Assembly (NCBI GenBank): GCA_030268105.1
Contig: BSDZ01000078.1
Coordinates: 1,860,001 to 1,924,000 of the forward strand
Reading direction: 5' to 3'
DNA from: Volvox africanus
Taxonomy: Eukaryota; Chlorophyta; Chlorophyceae; Chlamydomonadales; Volvocaceae
Length of the DNA stretch: 64,000 nt
Shown: piece after piece, positions 11,830-29,364 of the stretch
Layout: every line of letters starts with the position of its first letter
Numbering within the stretch: the stretch's first letter is position 1
The notes under the pieces: model-generated
What the model was told of the DNA's origin: nothing
What the model saw: the letters and a program-made list of their open reading frames with translations, nothing else
Databases searched by the model: none
Made by a program: the position numbers and the translations under genes

Positions 11830-13774
11830 AATGGCAATGGATTCCGCCGCCACTGCCTCCGCCACCACAGCTCAATATCCCGGACCTCGGCTTTCCACGC
11901 ATAAGGCCCCACGGCCCAGGGCTTGGCGCCATTGCTCGACTCTTTAGCTTTTGCACTTCCTAGGATTCATTTAAATTGAAATCCAAATACAGATCCAAAT
12001 CCCAACTTTAGTTCCGTACAACTTTGGATCCGTAATAGCCTCAGGTGTACCCAGAAGCCCAGCCTCAACACGGCACCGCGTTCATGTACGACTGCGTAAT
12101 GTATCCGTGTATGTGGATCGTAGTGTAAAAACTCTGTACGGCACTCGATTATACTCGTCCAAAACCAAGCTTTTGAGGCCTTATTTAAAAAAACGAGGTT
12201 GTGTTGCTCATCCATTCTCTCGCTTATAAGTAGTGTCGCTGCGCACAATGTGTGGCAACCTTGACATCTTTTGACGACCTCGGCCGTTTTTCCCCATCTA
12301 AGCTATGGGGTTCCCGTTCCGCACTTCATCTGTGGGTATGATTTCACATTTAAAAAGCAGCAGGAGGCCTGGCAGTTCCGCTCCCCCAGGGGGCTGCTCG
12401 TGTCGTAATGATAAGAATCGGTTAAATCTCGTCATATCCGTCATTCCGCACCAGCCATTGGTGCCAAGGGGGGTAGATTATTTATCATATAGCTATGGGT
12501 CAAGCCGAAGGGAAGGTAGGAAAACACGCCGAAAAACTGATAATATGGTTTCGCACTGTCGTACCAACTGTACTTGTCGTGCAGTCTGGTCGTACGCGTG
12601 TATCGTGTGCCTTCTCCCGACGGGAGATGAAACACACAAAGGTGTCGGAAGGGTTGAACAAGAAGATGGAGAGAAGTAGTGTTGGCTCGTGACGGAACGT
12701 GGAGACTCGTTGTCCTCGCAAAGGGGAGACATGAGTTTTGGACACAGACCCTTGGGTCAACAGACCCATGGGACAACGGCACATTCACATTTACCGCCGG
12801 AGAGCCGGTGTGATGTGAAATACGATGCTATGCGATACGGCACGGCATGTGTGTGTATGTGTCTACATGTGGCACTCGTTGGTTGCTGCTTTGCATCCCA
12901 TGTAAAGTCACCGGTATGTTCGTTGCACACGTGTCGGGTAGTCCATTCCCCTCCCGCTCCCCACAATAAGCAATCGAGTACAATACCATAATTCTGATTA
13001 AACAATATAAAAATGTGTACGACATATCACAACATGTATTAGGCCGTATTCGGAGGTCATGTACGAGGCAGCGCCATACTGTTTTCTGTTTTTGCTGTTA
13101 GGTGGATATGCGGGTAGACACTTAGTACAACACAAACAGCTAACCGTTCTTACATTGGCTTATGAGATATAGCGGTTTTCATTTGCCATCTCCTCACTAT
13201 ATGAATGAAGGGGGGGTGGGGGGGACCACCACAGCGCCAACCAAAACCTTCATCGCAGCGCTTCCGGCCCCAAATGCTGCAAAGTTAACATATGCCGTAC
13301 CGTCGTACGTGGCACATGACATCCCCTCAAGTGCCGCAGAGGGGACATCTGGTTTGCTACGTTAACCCCCAGCCCCCGCAACAATAGCAGTGCACCCCGG
13401 GCACTTGTACGGCTTCATTCAAATGCACAGCTGTTAACCGCTCATGGTGACCTCGTCCGCTGTTCCCCTCACGACCCCAACTCACACAGCCTTCACTTCA
13501 ATAAAGAGATAGAAACGGAGAGAGATCGGGGGAGATGGTATGAGAGAGGTACACATCGAGGTACAGAGAGGGAGCAGCCAATACCCTGCCAAGAACCAAC
13601 AAAGCTCACATGGTCTTTGAATCATCCGGAATGATAGATGAAGAACCAGAATGAGGTTGTAGTTGGGTTCAGGTGGGGATGGGGTTGGGGTTGGTAGGAA
13701 GGTGTCAGTGACTAAAGCAGCTGCCAGTGCCGTCACTCGGGTTTCTCTTCCTGCTGTTGTTGTTGTTGTTGTTG
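11830..13774. other. intergenic, no gene seen
   Basis: Lies between the convergent ends of the permease (plus) and the 126-residue gene (minus). A TGTAA word, the usual poly(A) signal of volvocine algae, occurs about 295 bases after the permease stop (near 12124), but this is a common pentamer. GACCCTTGGGTC occurs at 12747-12758. Confidence 0.4.
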
Positions 13775-14588
13775 TTATTGTTGTTGTTGCAGCATTGGCT
13801 GTTGTTGGGGTGCTCTGTTCACCAGATGCTGTAGCGCTACAGCTGCCGATCCTGCTGCCTGCGTGAGAGTGGCTGAGAACCCCCGCGCCAGCGCCGGCAG
13901 TGAAAACCTGGATGGGTTTGAGTTGGTTGGGGGTTGGGGGTTGGGGATTGGGTGGGATTGGGGGGAGGTCCGTTGGATGGGGGTGAGAGGTCCAGGAGAG
14001 AAAGAATGGGCAAGCGAGGGACCCTCAACCTCAGCCATGACCCCCAAACCATAAACCCTAACCGTAACCCTTTAGTTCATGGAAAGCTGGTAGGATAAGA
14101 TTGTTGTTGGCAGGTATCGTTCGGGCATCCGTCCCGCTTCCCCCTCTCCCCGTACTCCGGCGATCGTTTATTTGTACATCTCGTCGTACGCGTGTCTCCT
14201 ACCTGCCGTTGGCTCCCGCTAGGGCGAACCGGGCGGGATCGTCCACCCAGGCATCGTACCTGCCGTCGTGCGTGCGGGAATGGTCAAGGGTGGGTTGTCC
14301 AACGACCATTGCATGATGTGGCATTGGGGGCATGATGGGTCACAGACAGATCAGGGAGTGTCATGGAGGGCTCGGACAGCCTTCCTATTCAACTCACGTC
14401 CAGCCGTAGTGCTTATCCCAGGTCAATCTCCGCATGGCCAGGAGCTCCGAGGCGGATGTGGAGGCGTGGCGGCCCGTGATCACGTCGACAAAGACGCCGG
14501 AGTGCGAGGCGGGTGAGATGGAGTGCGAGGAGGTGGCAGTGCCACTCCAGCGACCCATTGTGCTGGCTCCTCTGGCAGGATCTGCCAT
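13775..14588 (-). CDS. small three-exon gene, 126 residues, unrecognised
   Basis: Exons in transcript order: 14588-14398, 14259-14203, 13907-13775. The first starts with ATG and ends at a consensus GTGAGT donor. The others have CAG acceptors, and all phases (2, 2) match, so the model is internally coherent. The protein has a Ser/Thr-rich start (GTATSSHSISPASHS), then VFVDVITGRHAS, ELLAMRRLTWDKHYGW and YDAWVDDPARFALAG. It ends in an Ala-rich helix-like segment and a short Gln tail. No cysteine, signal peptide or membrane segment is evident. The basic WDKHYGW / YDAWVDDP core looks like a genuine conserved small protein, perhaps an organellar complex subunit, but I do not recognise the family. 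The CAA-repeat tail (13757-13790, minus sense) forms the stop-proximal codons. Confidence 0.55.
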
Positions 14589-16822
14589 TGGTTTTTATGG
14601 TCAGAGAGATCAGTGATGAAGGATTGCAGAGGACTGCAAATAATAATTGATCAAGCACAGGCGGGCTTCCCCATTGGTATACACCGATGAGTAGAAGAAT
14701 GGTCTACTTCGTGTTGTAAGACGGTTCCTAATACTTCTGAAGATAGAAAGCCTCCGAATATGAAGTCTGTAATGTTTTTACTGCGTTTTTGGAGCTCGCA
14801 GCAGGCAGCAAGGATTTACAGCAGCGCAATCTCTTAACACATTGCTACGTAAGTAGACGTTTTCCGTGAGGAATGATCTACCAATGGAGCGTTGCTAATT
14901 AATAATATAGAATATAAATAATAAGGCAAAGAAAATTCATCGGCTAGCTGTCTGCACGAAAACGGCAAGCTTTTCCAATCCGTTCCGCATAAACTTCGTT
15001 CTAGCCGAGGACGCGACAGCTATCACATTTATCTACTCATATTTTGTAAAAAATACCAAATACTCCTTGCGCCTAAACCTGCTAAGGCTTCCGTAAAGCA
15101 GGAATGGATATCCACGGCGCTTTACCAGAAGAAAGTTGTTGTGAATCGTCTTCAAGAGCAAAGCGTACTAGATTGGAAGGAATGTTGAGGTGTTTGCATG
15201 TCCGGTCTTCAGTTTGCAAGCTAGCTCCGGCTTTACTACTTCTCTGCTCTCTGACAAACACGCTAGGTACCCTTCACTGACAACCTAAATGGCGTAAGCA
15301 ATCAAATAGAGAATTCCCGAAAACAGAAGGCAGAGGAGTTGCAGTTGTCGACTTTCGAAAAGGTTTTAATGGGGCGCCTGAGCCTCGCAACACTTGAAGC
15401 ACGCGGCATCTATCTCACCGAAGAGCAACTGCAAATCCTGCGGCGATTGAGGCATGGCTACTAACGATGATTCCTGCACCCAGGCTGCGGGGGGGTGCCG
15501 GATCGCGTACCAATATACCCCAAAACACTTTAAAAACATCGAAGCCTCAAGGCTTCCTCGCCCCTCCACGCGTACTCATATTCACGCAATTTTTGCCTCT
15601 GGAGCACCATTCTTCCATATATGAGGGGGTGAATTGCGGAGCACCGTTATGGCTTATAGGACACCGTTTCATTCCTCTTGTGGAACCCGCAACCTGATGT
15701 GTAATCATATACTGGTGGTTCAACTTGGGACCATAATAGCGTGGGCGAATCTCCATTTGAAGATGTGTTTTGAATTACCTTGCAGAAATCGGAGCCATGA
15801 TTAGAATTCTTACATAATGGTTTGAGGTTCTAGGGGTGTGCATGAGATGAGGAGGCGTGCGCGGCACAACAGGGCGCGTGACACAACCCTCCTGCAGGGT
15901 GCATTCTCCACTTCCCTTTTCATCACCACAATGATGCATGTGTGTGTGTTTGTGTATGTGTGTGTATGTGAATGTGTATGTGTATGTGTGTGTGTATGCG
16001 TATGTGTGTGTGTATGCGTATGTGTGTGTATGTGTATGTGTGTGTATGTGTGTGTATGTGTGTGTATGCGTATGTGTGTATGTGTGTGTATGTGAATGTG
16101 TATGTGTATGTGTGTGTGTATGCGTATGTGTATGTGTGTGTGTATGTGTATGTGTGTATGTGTATGTGTGTGAATGTGTATGTGTGTGTATGTGAATGTG
16201 TATGTGTATGTGAATGTGTATGTGTATGTGTGTATGTGTATGCGTATGTGTGTGTGTATGTGTGTGTGTTTGTGTATGTGTGTGTATGTGTGTGTATGCG
16301 CATGTGTGTATGTGTGTATGCGCATGTGTGTATGTGTGTGTGTATGCGTATGTGTGTGTGTATGTGTATGTGTGTGTATGTGTGTGTGTATGCGTATGTG
16401 TATGTGTGTGTGTATGTGTGTGTGTATGCGTATGTGTATGTGTGTGTGTATGTGTGTGTGTATGCGTATGTGTATGTGTGCAATGACCCAGATCATGATT
16501 CTTAGATTTGCTTCTGATCCTCTGCTTCTGTCGCAGCAGACCCTTCTCAGCGTACCAACATTCTCATTTACACCTTGGAAGAGGGTCTTTACATCTGACC
16601 GCTGCCGTGGGCCCTTCCCAAGTCGCAGAATTGACAACTTGGATCGAAGGGTGTAATAGGCTTTCGCATACCGCAAGAGAGCAACTTCAAAAGCTGAAAA
16701 AGCTGAAAGCTGAAAAACTGGAAAACCAATCGAAAACGAAATTTTAGTGGAATTATAACCCGAATGTTCCTCGATAGCCCCGGAGCACGGGAAGCTCTCC
16801 CTATCTCGAAATGACTCGTAAG
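14589..16822. other. intergenic stretch plus TG-rich array
   Basis: No exon recognised. Short frames at 15366-15756 on the minus strand show no family features. The right part is the TG-rich microsatellite listed separately. Downstream of the sucrose-phosphatase stop (minus strand), TGTAA words occur about 235-255 bases beyond the stop. Confidence 0.4.
15937..16480 (+). repeat. TGTGTATG-type compound microsatellite, about 545 bp
   Basis: Irregular mixture of TGTG, TATG, TGCG and TGAATG units (CA/TA-type on the minus strand). It stays open in all six frames, which produces several long spurious frames. It lies between the 126-residue gene and the sucrose-phosphatase 3' end. Confidence 0.97.
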
Positions 16823-21233
<4,411 letters not shown>

Positions 21234-21866
21234 CCGTCCGTAAAAAGCGAAGCCCAGCCTCAAACGCTGAAAAGAAGATATGGCAGGAACGATCGTGCCT
21301 TGGTGCGACAAATTGATAGTAGCAATTGATTTGAAAGATGAGATTGGGACCCGTTATGACTTCAGAGCGGCAGTTAGATATCTTATCTTCGTGACGACCC
21401 AGGAGATATAAACACTGGCGTGAATGAAGCAAGGCAAGCGAGCGCGCGCCGGAAAACCTATTCTTCAATATCAAAACTTGCCGTTGAGATTTCAACTTGG
21501 ATTATGCAGTGAGATCAATGACACGCTCGTGAAAGGTGTCTTGAGTTATATGGTCGGCCTACGTCCCGTGGGGCGGCAGGGTGACAAAGCGTACCTAATT
21601 CTGTGAAAAAAAAATTTTAACGCGACATAAATAATTGTAAGCATTCAGTAAAGATTTCTTCATTCTATAAGCATATCTTGGAGACATGCAGAGCATCGGG
21701 ATGATCAACCTTTAATGTCCTTCGTGCGGGGTGCTTCGTGCTTGGTTGCCCGGTTGTCGGACACTGCCGATTGGTGTCTTAACTTCGTCGGGACTTCATA
21801 GTTAAATGTTTTATCCTTTTGCATTTTCACTTGCAAATAAGCGTTGCATTTGGTTAAAGCTACGCC
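21234..21866. other. short divergent intergenic region
   Basis: Only about 630 bases separate the sucrose-phosphatase start (minus) from the NOP53 start (plus), so the two genes may share a bidirectional promoter. The centre (about 21600-21700) is AT-rich, with an A8 run. No defined promoter element is recognised. Confidence 0.45.
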
Positions 21867-24800
21867 ATGGCTCCACCAGCAAAATCCCGAAAGGGCAAAA
21901 AAGCTTGGAGAAAGAATATTGATGCAACTGAGGTGAGCAAGCGGTCTTATTAGGTTACTTCGGTATGGAATATCTTCTTGGACTTGGCTACGACGAATGC
22001 TGGCGGCGCTGCTCGGTGTCAAGTTCCTCATCCAAACGCTTCACGCGCCTGTCATGTATGCGTTGCACTTTCGAACACGTTGCCTAGCTATCTTTTGCGA
22101 AGCGTGTAATCCTTGGCACTTATCGGCTCTTGAAATTTGGGTTGTGGTTTCGTACATTAAGCTAACGATTATACATATCACCCTCTTTAAACTTAGCTCG
22201 CAACACTGTGGGCGTACAAGTCATTTGAGTTATTCGTGTTCGCCCATGCGAATGTTGCTGAGTCCAGGTTGAGGCTTTCCTTGAGGACCAAACGTACCAG
22301 GATCGCCGTGGTTTAGCTGCAAAGGATCTTCAGGATGAACAGCTGTTCTTTTTGGACAAGGTAAGGACGAGTTAATGACTTGGACATGTGTCATGATGCG
22401 TCCGAGGGGATGTTGTGTTCGTGTCGTATGTCCCATTAGGCCGCTTTCCAACCCGCTTATTTAATCACCTGCACTCCTCATTCAAATTCATATCCCTTCT
22501 TCCTCCTCCTCTTCCTCGTCGTCCGCCTCACACAAACTCTTTCGCCTGCCAGCCCGTCTGAACACCGCCGAAAGTTGGTTAATAAATTTCACAAATTCCT
22601 CATTTGGGTCGGAAATTGGGCCCTCTTATTCTACGTCTGAAACCATGGCGACCACTTTAATCATATTTTTGCGTCTATGTTTTGATTGGTGATTGGTGAC
22701 TGAGGGGATGGCTCATAGGGAATTATTTTGTAGGTTGTAGGTTCCAGCCCTTTTTTGAATCCAATGGTCTAATCCGCAATGCATGGGAAGTTGGAAATAA
22801 CTGTGAATCCAATAACACGTAGACGGCGGACGTAGACGGCGCGACGGCAGTGGTGGAGGGCCGACGGCCCACCAAGCGACGCCGCGAAGATGCCGCCGCT
22901 AAGCCCCTCCGATGTCAGCAAATCCTGGCGGAAGCCCACAAAGCCAAACCAGTGGTGATGGCGCCGCCGTCGCGCAAGCCGACGGCAACGGCGGCGGTGG
23001 CAGCTACGACGGCGGACAAGTCTAAGGGGGCTTTAGTAATTGCCGGCGGTGGCGGCGGCGGCAGTCGCCGTGTGGTGGCTGCACATCCCCTGGATCTGTG
23101 GGGAGATGATTTGGGTCTGGGAGCAGTAGCAGCGGCGACTGGGAAGCAGCAACAGCTGGCGGCGGAGGCAGCAGCAGGATCAAAGGAGAAGAAGGCGAAG
23201 AAGGCAGCAGTGGAGGATCCGGTGGCTGCAGCGGTGGCGGCGGTCCGTGTCATGGGTCCGTCAGCCAAGGCGCTGCGGAGGTCGCAGCCGCCAGTACGGG
23301 CGGCGGCGGTTGCAGTGGACATACCCGGGTGTTCTTTCAACCCGGATGTGGAGCAGCACCAGGTGGGTGCGGGAGCCTAGGGGAGGGGAGGAGGCGAAGG
23401 GGAGAGGAGGAGGCGAGGGGAAGGGGGAGGGGGAGAGGGGGAGGAGGCGAGGGAGAGGGGGAGTGGAAGATGATAGAGGCCATAAGAAGGAATGTGGATG
23501 GAACCATGGAACGATGCCAGGGTGCGGTTTGGATGAGTACCTGCACTTGCGTGACGTCGGCGAGAAGGCACCACCTGCCCGTCTAACCTTGCGATGGACG
23601 AGGGCAGAGATGGCAGTGGATCGTGCATTTGCGGGTTTCGTCGTTCCCCCTCCCTTGTTCCCTTCCAGCTGGTTGCGGGCTTCCGTAAGGTCTTCCCCTT
23701 CGACCCGGAGGGGGGGGACCAGACCGGGTCGGGTGCTGATGAAACCGGCGTCTTAAACCCTAAGTCTCCGTGGGCCTCCTAGCCCTTCCCGCGTGGAGCT
23801 GTGGACATAAGGCCCTTCCCCCCGCACCCGCCGTGTTCCCCGCCCTCAGGATGCCCTGGCGCTGCTGGTTGCGGCGGAGCTGAAGAAGGAGTTGCGGAAG
23901 GAGCTGCTGCCCTCCGCCCCCCCGGGGCAGGTGGAGGTGCCCAAGGGGGCCCGGCCGCTCACGGAGCTGGAGCAGCTGCAGGTGGGACGGGCCTTATGCA
24001 CGTGTATGTATGTGTGTGGGGGGGGGGGTAGGGGGGGTTGGGGGGGAAAGAGAAGATGCGTATCAGAGGATACGTGATCAGAGAGAAGGAGAGAGGGAGA
24101 AAACCAAAGAGCCAGAAAGCTAGAGCTGGTTGCGGGCGTGCTTGTGATTTACTCTGTGTTTAGGCTGGAGTGGGGTGGGGTGTGTATGCGGGGAGTTCGT
24201 TGTGTGTTTTTGCACGCATACTCGTACGTACACATACACACATGCACAATACATGTACACATGTACATGTACACATACACATACACACATGCATAATGGC
24301 TTTTTTGGTTCTCGGTTATCTGTGGTTATTTTTCGTATCATTAAAGTACATAAAAGATAGATGAAGAGTGTGATGAGATATGTGTATCTGTGTGGTTATT
24401 GGATCCTGCGGAGCCTTCCGTTGAGTGATGTCGCCCCCTTCCCGCCTTTCCGGGAGCCTCGAGCTCCGAAACACGCCAGTGTTACCGAAGCCACTTCAGA
24501 ACTCCCCCACCCGAATACACCCACCTGGGGGTTCAGTCTGTCTTAACCCACTATAACCACTTCCTAACCACCCTCTAACCACCCCCTGCTCCCCCCCCTT
24601 ATTTGGTGCGCAGGTTGAGGCCGCTTCCAGCGACGACGAGCAGGACGATGAAGAAGCGGATGCGGAACGTAAAGTGGTCAAATCGAGGGCGGCAGCAGCT
24701 GACCCCAATGCGATTGCCCTGGAGGAGGAGGGGGAGGAGGCGGAAGAGACGTTGGGGAACCGCCAGAAGACGGTGAAGAAGAGCCGCAAGGAGCGAAACA

Positions 24801-27772
24801 AGGAGGTGAGGGAAGGGGGAGGGGAGGGGAGGGGGGGAAGGGAGCAACAAGGCGATGGTGTCCCGCTGCGTGTTCTGTGTGTACGGACAAGGATGTACGG
24901 GATGGAATACCTTCACCCTGCCATGACAGCCTCTGCGTGTGCGGTGGGGAGGTGGAGGTGGAGAGCGGTCGAAGATTGGGTTTTAAGTACGAGAAGAGGG
25001 GCACTATCCTGCGCTCCTCCCTCGCCCTTCCGCTCTGTCTCTTCCCTTCACTTCACCCCTTTCTCCGCCTCACATCCAATAAGTCCTCGTTCCTTCAGGA
25101 GGAGCACCAGGATTCGTTTCATTCGCTTTTCCCCCCCCCCCCTTCCCCCTCGCCATCCCCGCAGGCTCGTCGTAAAGCTGTTGAGGCGGAGGCGGAGGAG
25201 CGGCGGCGGCTGAAAGCACAGCGCCGGGAGCTGCAGTCACTCAAAGACGTAACGACGCAGCTGGAGGCAGAGGAGGCGGAGAAGGTCGGTACCTACGTGG
25301 CTGTATGTGTGTGTGTGTGTCTATACACGTGTGTTGTGTGTGGGATAGGGGGGTACATCACCCGTGGCCACTAACCTGGCAGTCCCTACCTTCCCCGGTA
25401 TTTCGGGGCACCCTCAACCAGTCTCCCATGCCGACTTCTCCGAAATCAGTGCTTTTCCCAGGTTCAGCACCAACCGCCGGCATCCAGCCGAATCGGCCGA
25501 ATCAACTAAGGCGCCAACTCGGCTCCTGGTCAGCTCGCAGGCCACTTTAATTGGGGTCGTCACAGTCCATCGACATGGGGGCACCCTGCCCTCACCTTAG
25601 GGTCTTTGGCCCGCTCTCGGTCGGGGTCGAACCTGGAACTCCAGGGGCAAATTAGTCGTGCCATAACAGTCGTGCCTCAACACATATTTTATATATTTTC
25701 AACACGTGTGTGTATGTGTGTATGTGTATGTATGTGTGTATGTGTATGTACCCTCACCCGACCCTCGCTAACCCTCTTCCCCTCCTCTCCCCCTCCCATA
25801 CACACATACACACACACAGGAGGTCCGGCGGCTCCGACGCGCGGCGATGCTTGAGGAGCGCGCGGCGGTTCAGCCAGCCCGCCTAGGAAAGGTCAAGTAC
25901 GAACCGCCCTCCGTGCAGGTGAGGGGATGAGTGTATGTGTGGGATGATTGCATTGCCCTTGTGCCTTACACACATACACACACACATATACACACACATA
26001 CACACACACATACACATACACACACATACACACACACACACACGCATACACATACACACACACATGCACACACATTCACACACATACACACACATACACA
26101 CACACACACATACACACACACAGACACACACACATACACACACACACACATACACACACACACACATACACACACACACACATACACACACATACACACA
26201 CACACATACACACACAGACATACACACACACACATACACACACATATACACACACACACATACACACACACACATACACACACATACACACATACACACA
26301 CACATACACACACACACACATACACATACACACACACATACACACACACACATACACACACACATACACACATACACACACACATACACACACACATACA
26401 CACACACACATACACATACACACACACATACACACACATACACATACACACACACACACATACACACATACACATACACACACACACGCACACATACACA
26501 CACACACACATACACACACACACATACACACACATACACATACACACACATACACACACACACACATACACACACACACGCACACACATACACACACATA
26601 CACATACACACACACAAACACACACACATACACACACAGACATACACACACACACACATACACATACACACACACATACACACACACATACACACACACA
26701 CATACACACACACATACACACACACACATACACACACACACATACACACACACACACATACACACACATATACACACACACACATACACACACACACATA
26801 CACACACATACACACATACACACACACATACACACACATACACACACACACATACACATACACACACACATACACATACACACATACACACACATACACA
26901 CACATACACACATACACATACACACACACACACACGCACACATACACACACACACACATACACACACACACATACACACACATACACATACACACACATA
27001 CACACACACACAGGCACGCACACACACACACACACATACACACACTCATACACACACACACAGGCACGCACGCGTGCAAAATACCTTGCGCACGGATGCT
27101 CCACCATTTTTAGTGGTGTATCTGCCGTCACCTTGTATCTGAATCACGATGTATAAGACTTGAAACAGACCGCCCGGCTGTCCGCCTGCGGCCCCCCTCC
27201 CCCCTGCCCTTCTGCCCCCACCCCACCCCACCCCACCTCCAGGTTCTCACCAGCGACGAGAAGACAGGCAGCCTGAGGCAGGTGGTGCCTTGCGCCATGT
27301 TGGCGGCGGACCGCTTCAAGAGCCTGCAGCAGCGGGGCTTATTGGAGCCGAGGAAGCCACAGGCCTTCAAAGAGAAGCGGTGCGTGCATGTGTGTGTATG
27401 TGTATGTGTTTTAGGGCGGGAAATGGGTTGGGATGGGGTGGGCATGAAGGTGAGGGGTGGGGTTCGGGGGTGAGGTGAGAGTGCTGGGTGGTTGAGGTGG
27501 GGTTTGAAGGGGTTTTCCCCCACTTGGATCTCCGCCCTGCGATCAGGGTTTTCCCGGGTTCCCCCAACCTGTATCTCCTCTCTGTATCTTGTATCTCGTC
27601 CCAAACACCGGTGCACAGACGACGGGTCGTGTACGAGAAGGGCGCGCGGTTCGAGCGCGCGGCGGTGGCGTCGGCGGAGGTGCGGGGCCTTTCCCGCCGC
27701 AACAAGAAGGCGCGCCGGCAGGCCAAGGTCGCGGCGGCTAAGGGAGGGATGGGGGGTGAGGAAGACTTTTGA
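21867..27772 (+). CDS. NOP53: NOP53 (GLTSCR2-like) 60S ribosome-biogenesis factor
   Basis: Nucleolar protein that recruits the exosome-linked Mtr4 helicase during late pre-60S maturation. Exons: 21867-21932, 22268-22360, 22823-23362, 23850-23981, 24614-24805, 25165-25284, 25820-25918, 27243-27379, 27619-27772. All junctions are GT-AG and phases agree, giving 510 residues. The start KSRKGKKAWRKNID is the family N-terminal signature. Later family marks are FLEDQTYQDR with ELFF-like LFFLDK, KPLRCQQILAEAHK, DLWGD, GCSFNPDVEQHQ, a long acidic and basic coiled-coil region (exons 5-6, 24614-25284) and LGKVKYEPP. The end has DRFKSLQQRGLLEPR with RRVVYEKGARFERA. Exon 3 contains Ala-rich and Gly-rich inserts not typical of the family. 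The exon 3 acceptor (GTAG then ACGGCG) is the least certain junction. Intron 7 is 1.3 kb and almost entirely a CA repeat. Confidence 0.93.
24221..24294. repeat. CA/TG-rich short repeat with palindromic core
   Basis: Within NOP53 intron 4. Contains ACATGTACACATGTACATGT, which is largely self-complementary. Confidence 0.7.
25969..27064 (+). repeat. 1.1-kb CA/CATA microsatellite
   Basis: Nearly pure CACA and CATACA units with rare G (CAGACA, CACGCA) interruptions. It fills most of NOP53 intron 7. It remains open in several frames over about 400 codons, all spurious. The NOP53 exon 7 acceptor upstream (25819) is itself the end of a smaller CA run. Confidence 0.98.
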
Positions 27773-29364
27773 AGTGAAGGCGTACGGCAGTAGGGCGGAT
27801 GGTGAGGCTTGGGAGAGACGGTGGGAGGAGAAGAGGAGTAGGAGGGGGGAAGAGGGGGCAAGAGAGGACGAAGGGGAAGGGGAAGGGGGAAGGAGAGGGA
27901 CTGCGTTTGTCGGTCAGTCCTGCCACGCACGGGTTATAAAGAGGCTGGGACTCGCCGTGAAGCGCGCGGGATGGGCGCTGCAGTTAGGTCTTACGGTTCT
28001 ACCAATGATGGGCTAACCAACTAACAACGATATGTATCATAACTCACAAGGTTGGCAGTAAAGCAAGCGTTATGTTTTGGTTGGCGATGTGTACGAATGT
28101 ATGTATGTATGATGTTACCCAATCGATCTGGTATTTTTATTCGATAAAAATGGACATCATGAATGAAATCAAAAGTGCAACCCGTACCTCAGCTGTTTCA
28201 TTCGTTTCTTCTTACAGAGTGTTCGTGGCGTTGTGCATTTGTTATCGTGTTACGTAATTCAACGATAACCGTCAACTAACAGTAATTCGAGCTTAGCCCG
28301 TTAGCCTCCTCAACTCTCTTGACTCCCACCTGCATCCTTGCCCTCGCTGTGCGTGTGTGCGTCTGCTTTAACGCTTGAGCAAAACAATTCCTGATTTTAT
28401 CTTCACTCCACATTATTGCCGTACACAGCTTTTTACCTCTCCAACCGTTCTTACATGCCAATTTTCTTAACACGTTCTGCTGTACGTACATGCACCTTCA
28501 CGATAACCCAGACCCGCCCACGCGTCTTTCCTCTCACGCCACGGGTACGTTCAACCTGTACAGCTCCATCCCGTGTCAAATAGATATTCTGTACATTTCT
28601 GGGGTCCATTCAATATAGAAAGTGCTACAAAATTTACCGGTTGGTTCGCAAGTGATCTACCGTACGGTACGTTGGAGGTCAGGCAGGATGGTATAACACA
28701 CACATACACACACACACACAGAGTCGCATCATGACGTCATTTGTCGCGGGTAATACTAAAAATGAGGATTCCGTCAACAAACTGTATTTCGCTTTTCAAA
28801 GCTTCACCCGAATCCGGGGCCAATGATCCAAACAGATTACTTAATAGCCTGGTAGTTGTTTCACGCTACATAATGGCGCGGTTAGACACTTGAGGTGGTG
28901 AGTGCATTTGCCAAAAGATGCTATGCCAAAACCCAACAGGAGATTTGTACGGCATGTAAAGTCATGATTCCGTTTATCATCATCATCGTCATCATCATCT
29001 GCACGTGGCCATCCTTCCAGTATATTTCCTCGGCTAATTTACTGGTCTTATGTACGGCAGCTTAACGTACACGTTCACCATCGGCAACACATCCATCGGA
29101 GATCGGATCGGTTCGTACTGGAATTACACAACAAGAACAACACGTACACATATCAGCAAACCACTTACAGCCGTACATATCCGTACCAACTGCCACCATC
29201 TGCGGTAAACATCAAGCGTCTGTACCTATCGAGCAAAAGATTACGGCATCCTTCAAATGAAGTTGGTTGGAAGCTGGAAGCATATGATGATGTCAACGGC
29301 CGATGTACAACGGTTGCAAGTGCTGTACGCTACGGTACAGTACAGTACGACTTCCTCGTCGCCA
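27773..29364. other. intergenic, no gene seen
   Basis: Between the convergent ends of NOP53 and acyltransferase copy A. Contains several GTACGGC words (28421, 28947, 29053, 29170), a short CATCATCATCGT run near 28975 and a CA run near 28700. A TGTAA word on the minus strand near 29124 lies 240 bases past the copy A stop. Confidence 0.4.

Noticed and set aside
15810..16676. 288-codon His-Thr-rich frame and its opposites
   Set aside because: TG-rich microsatellite; no start context, splice sites or family.
25883..27156. Open frames of 350-400 codons on both strands (Cys-Val-Met or His-Thr rich)
   Set aside because: They are translations of the CA/CATA microsatellite in NOP53 intron 7, open in nearly every frame.
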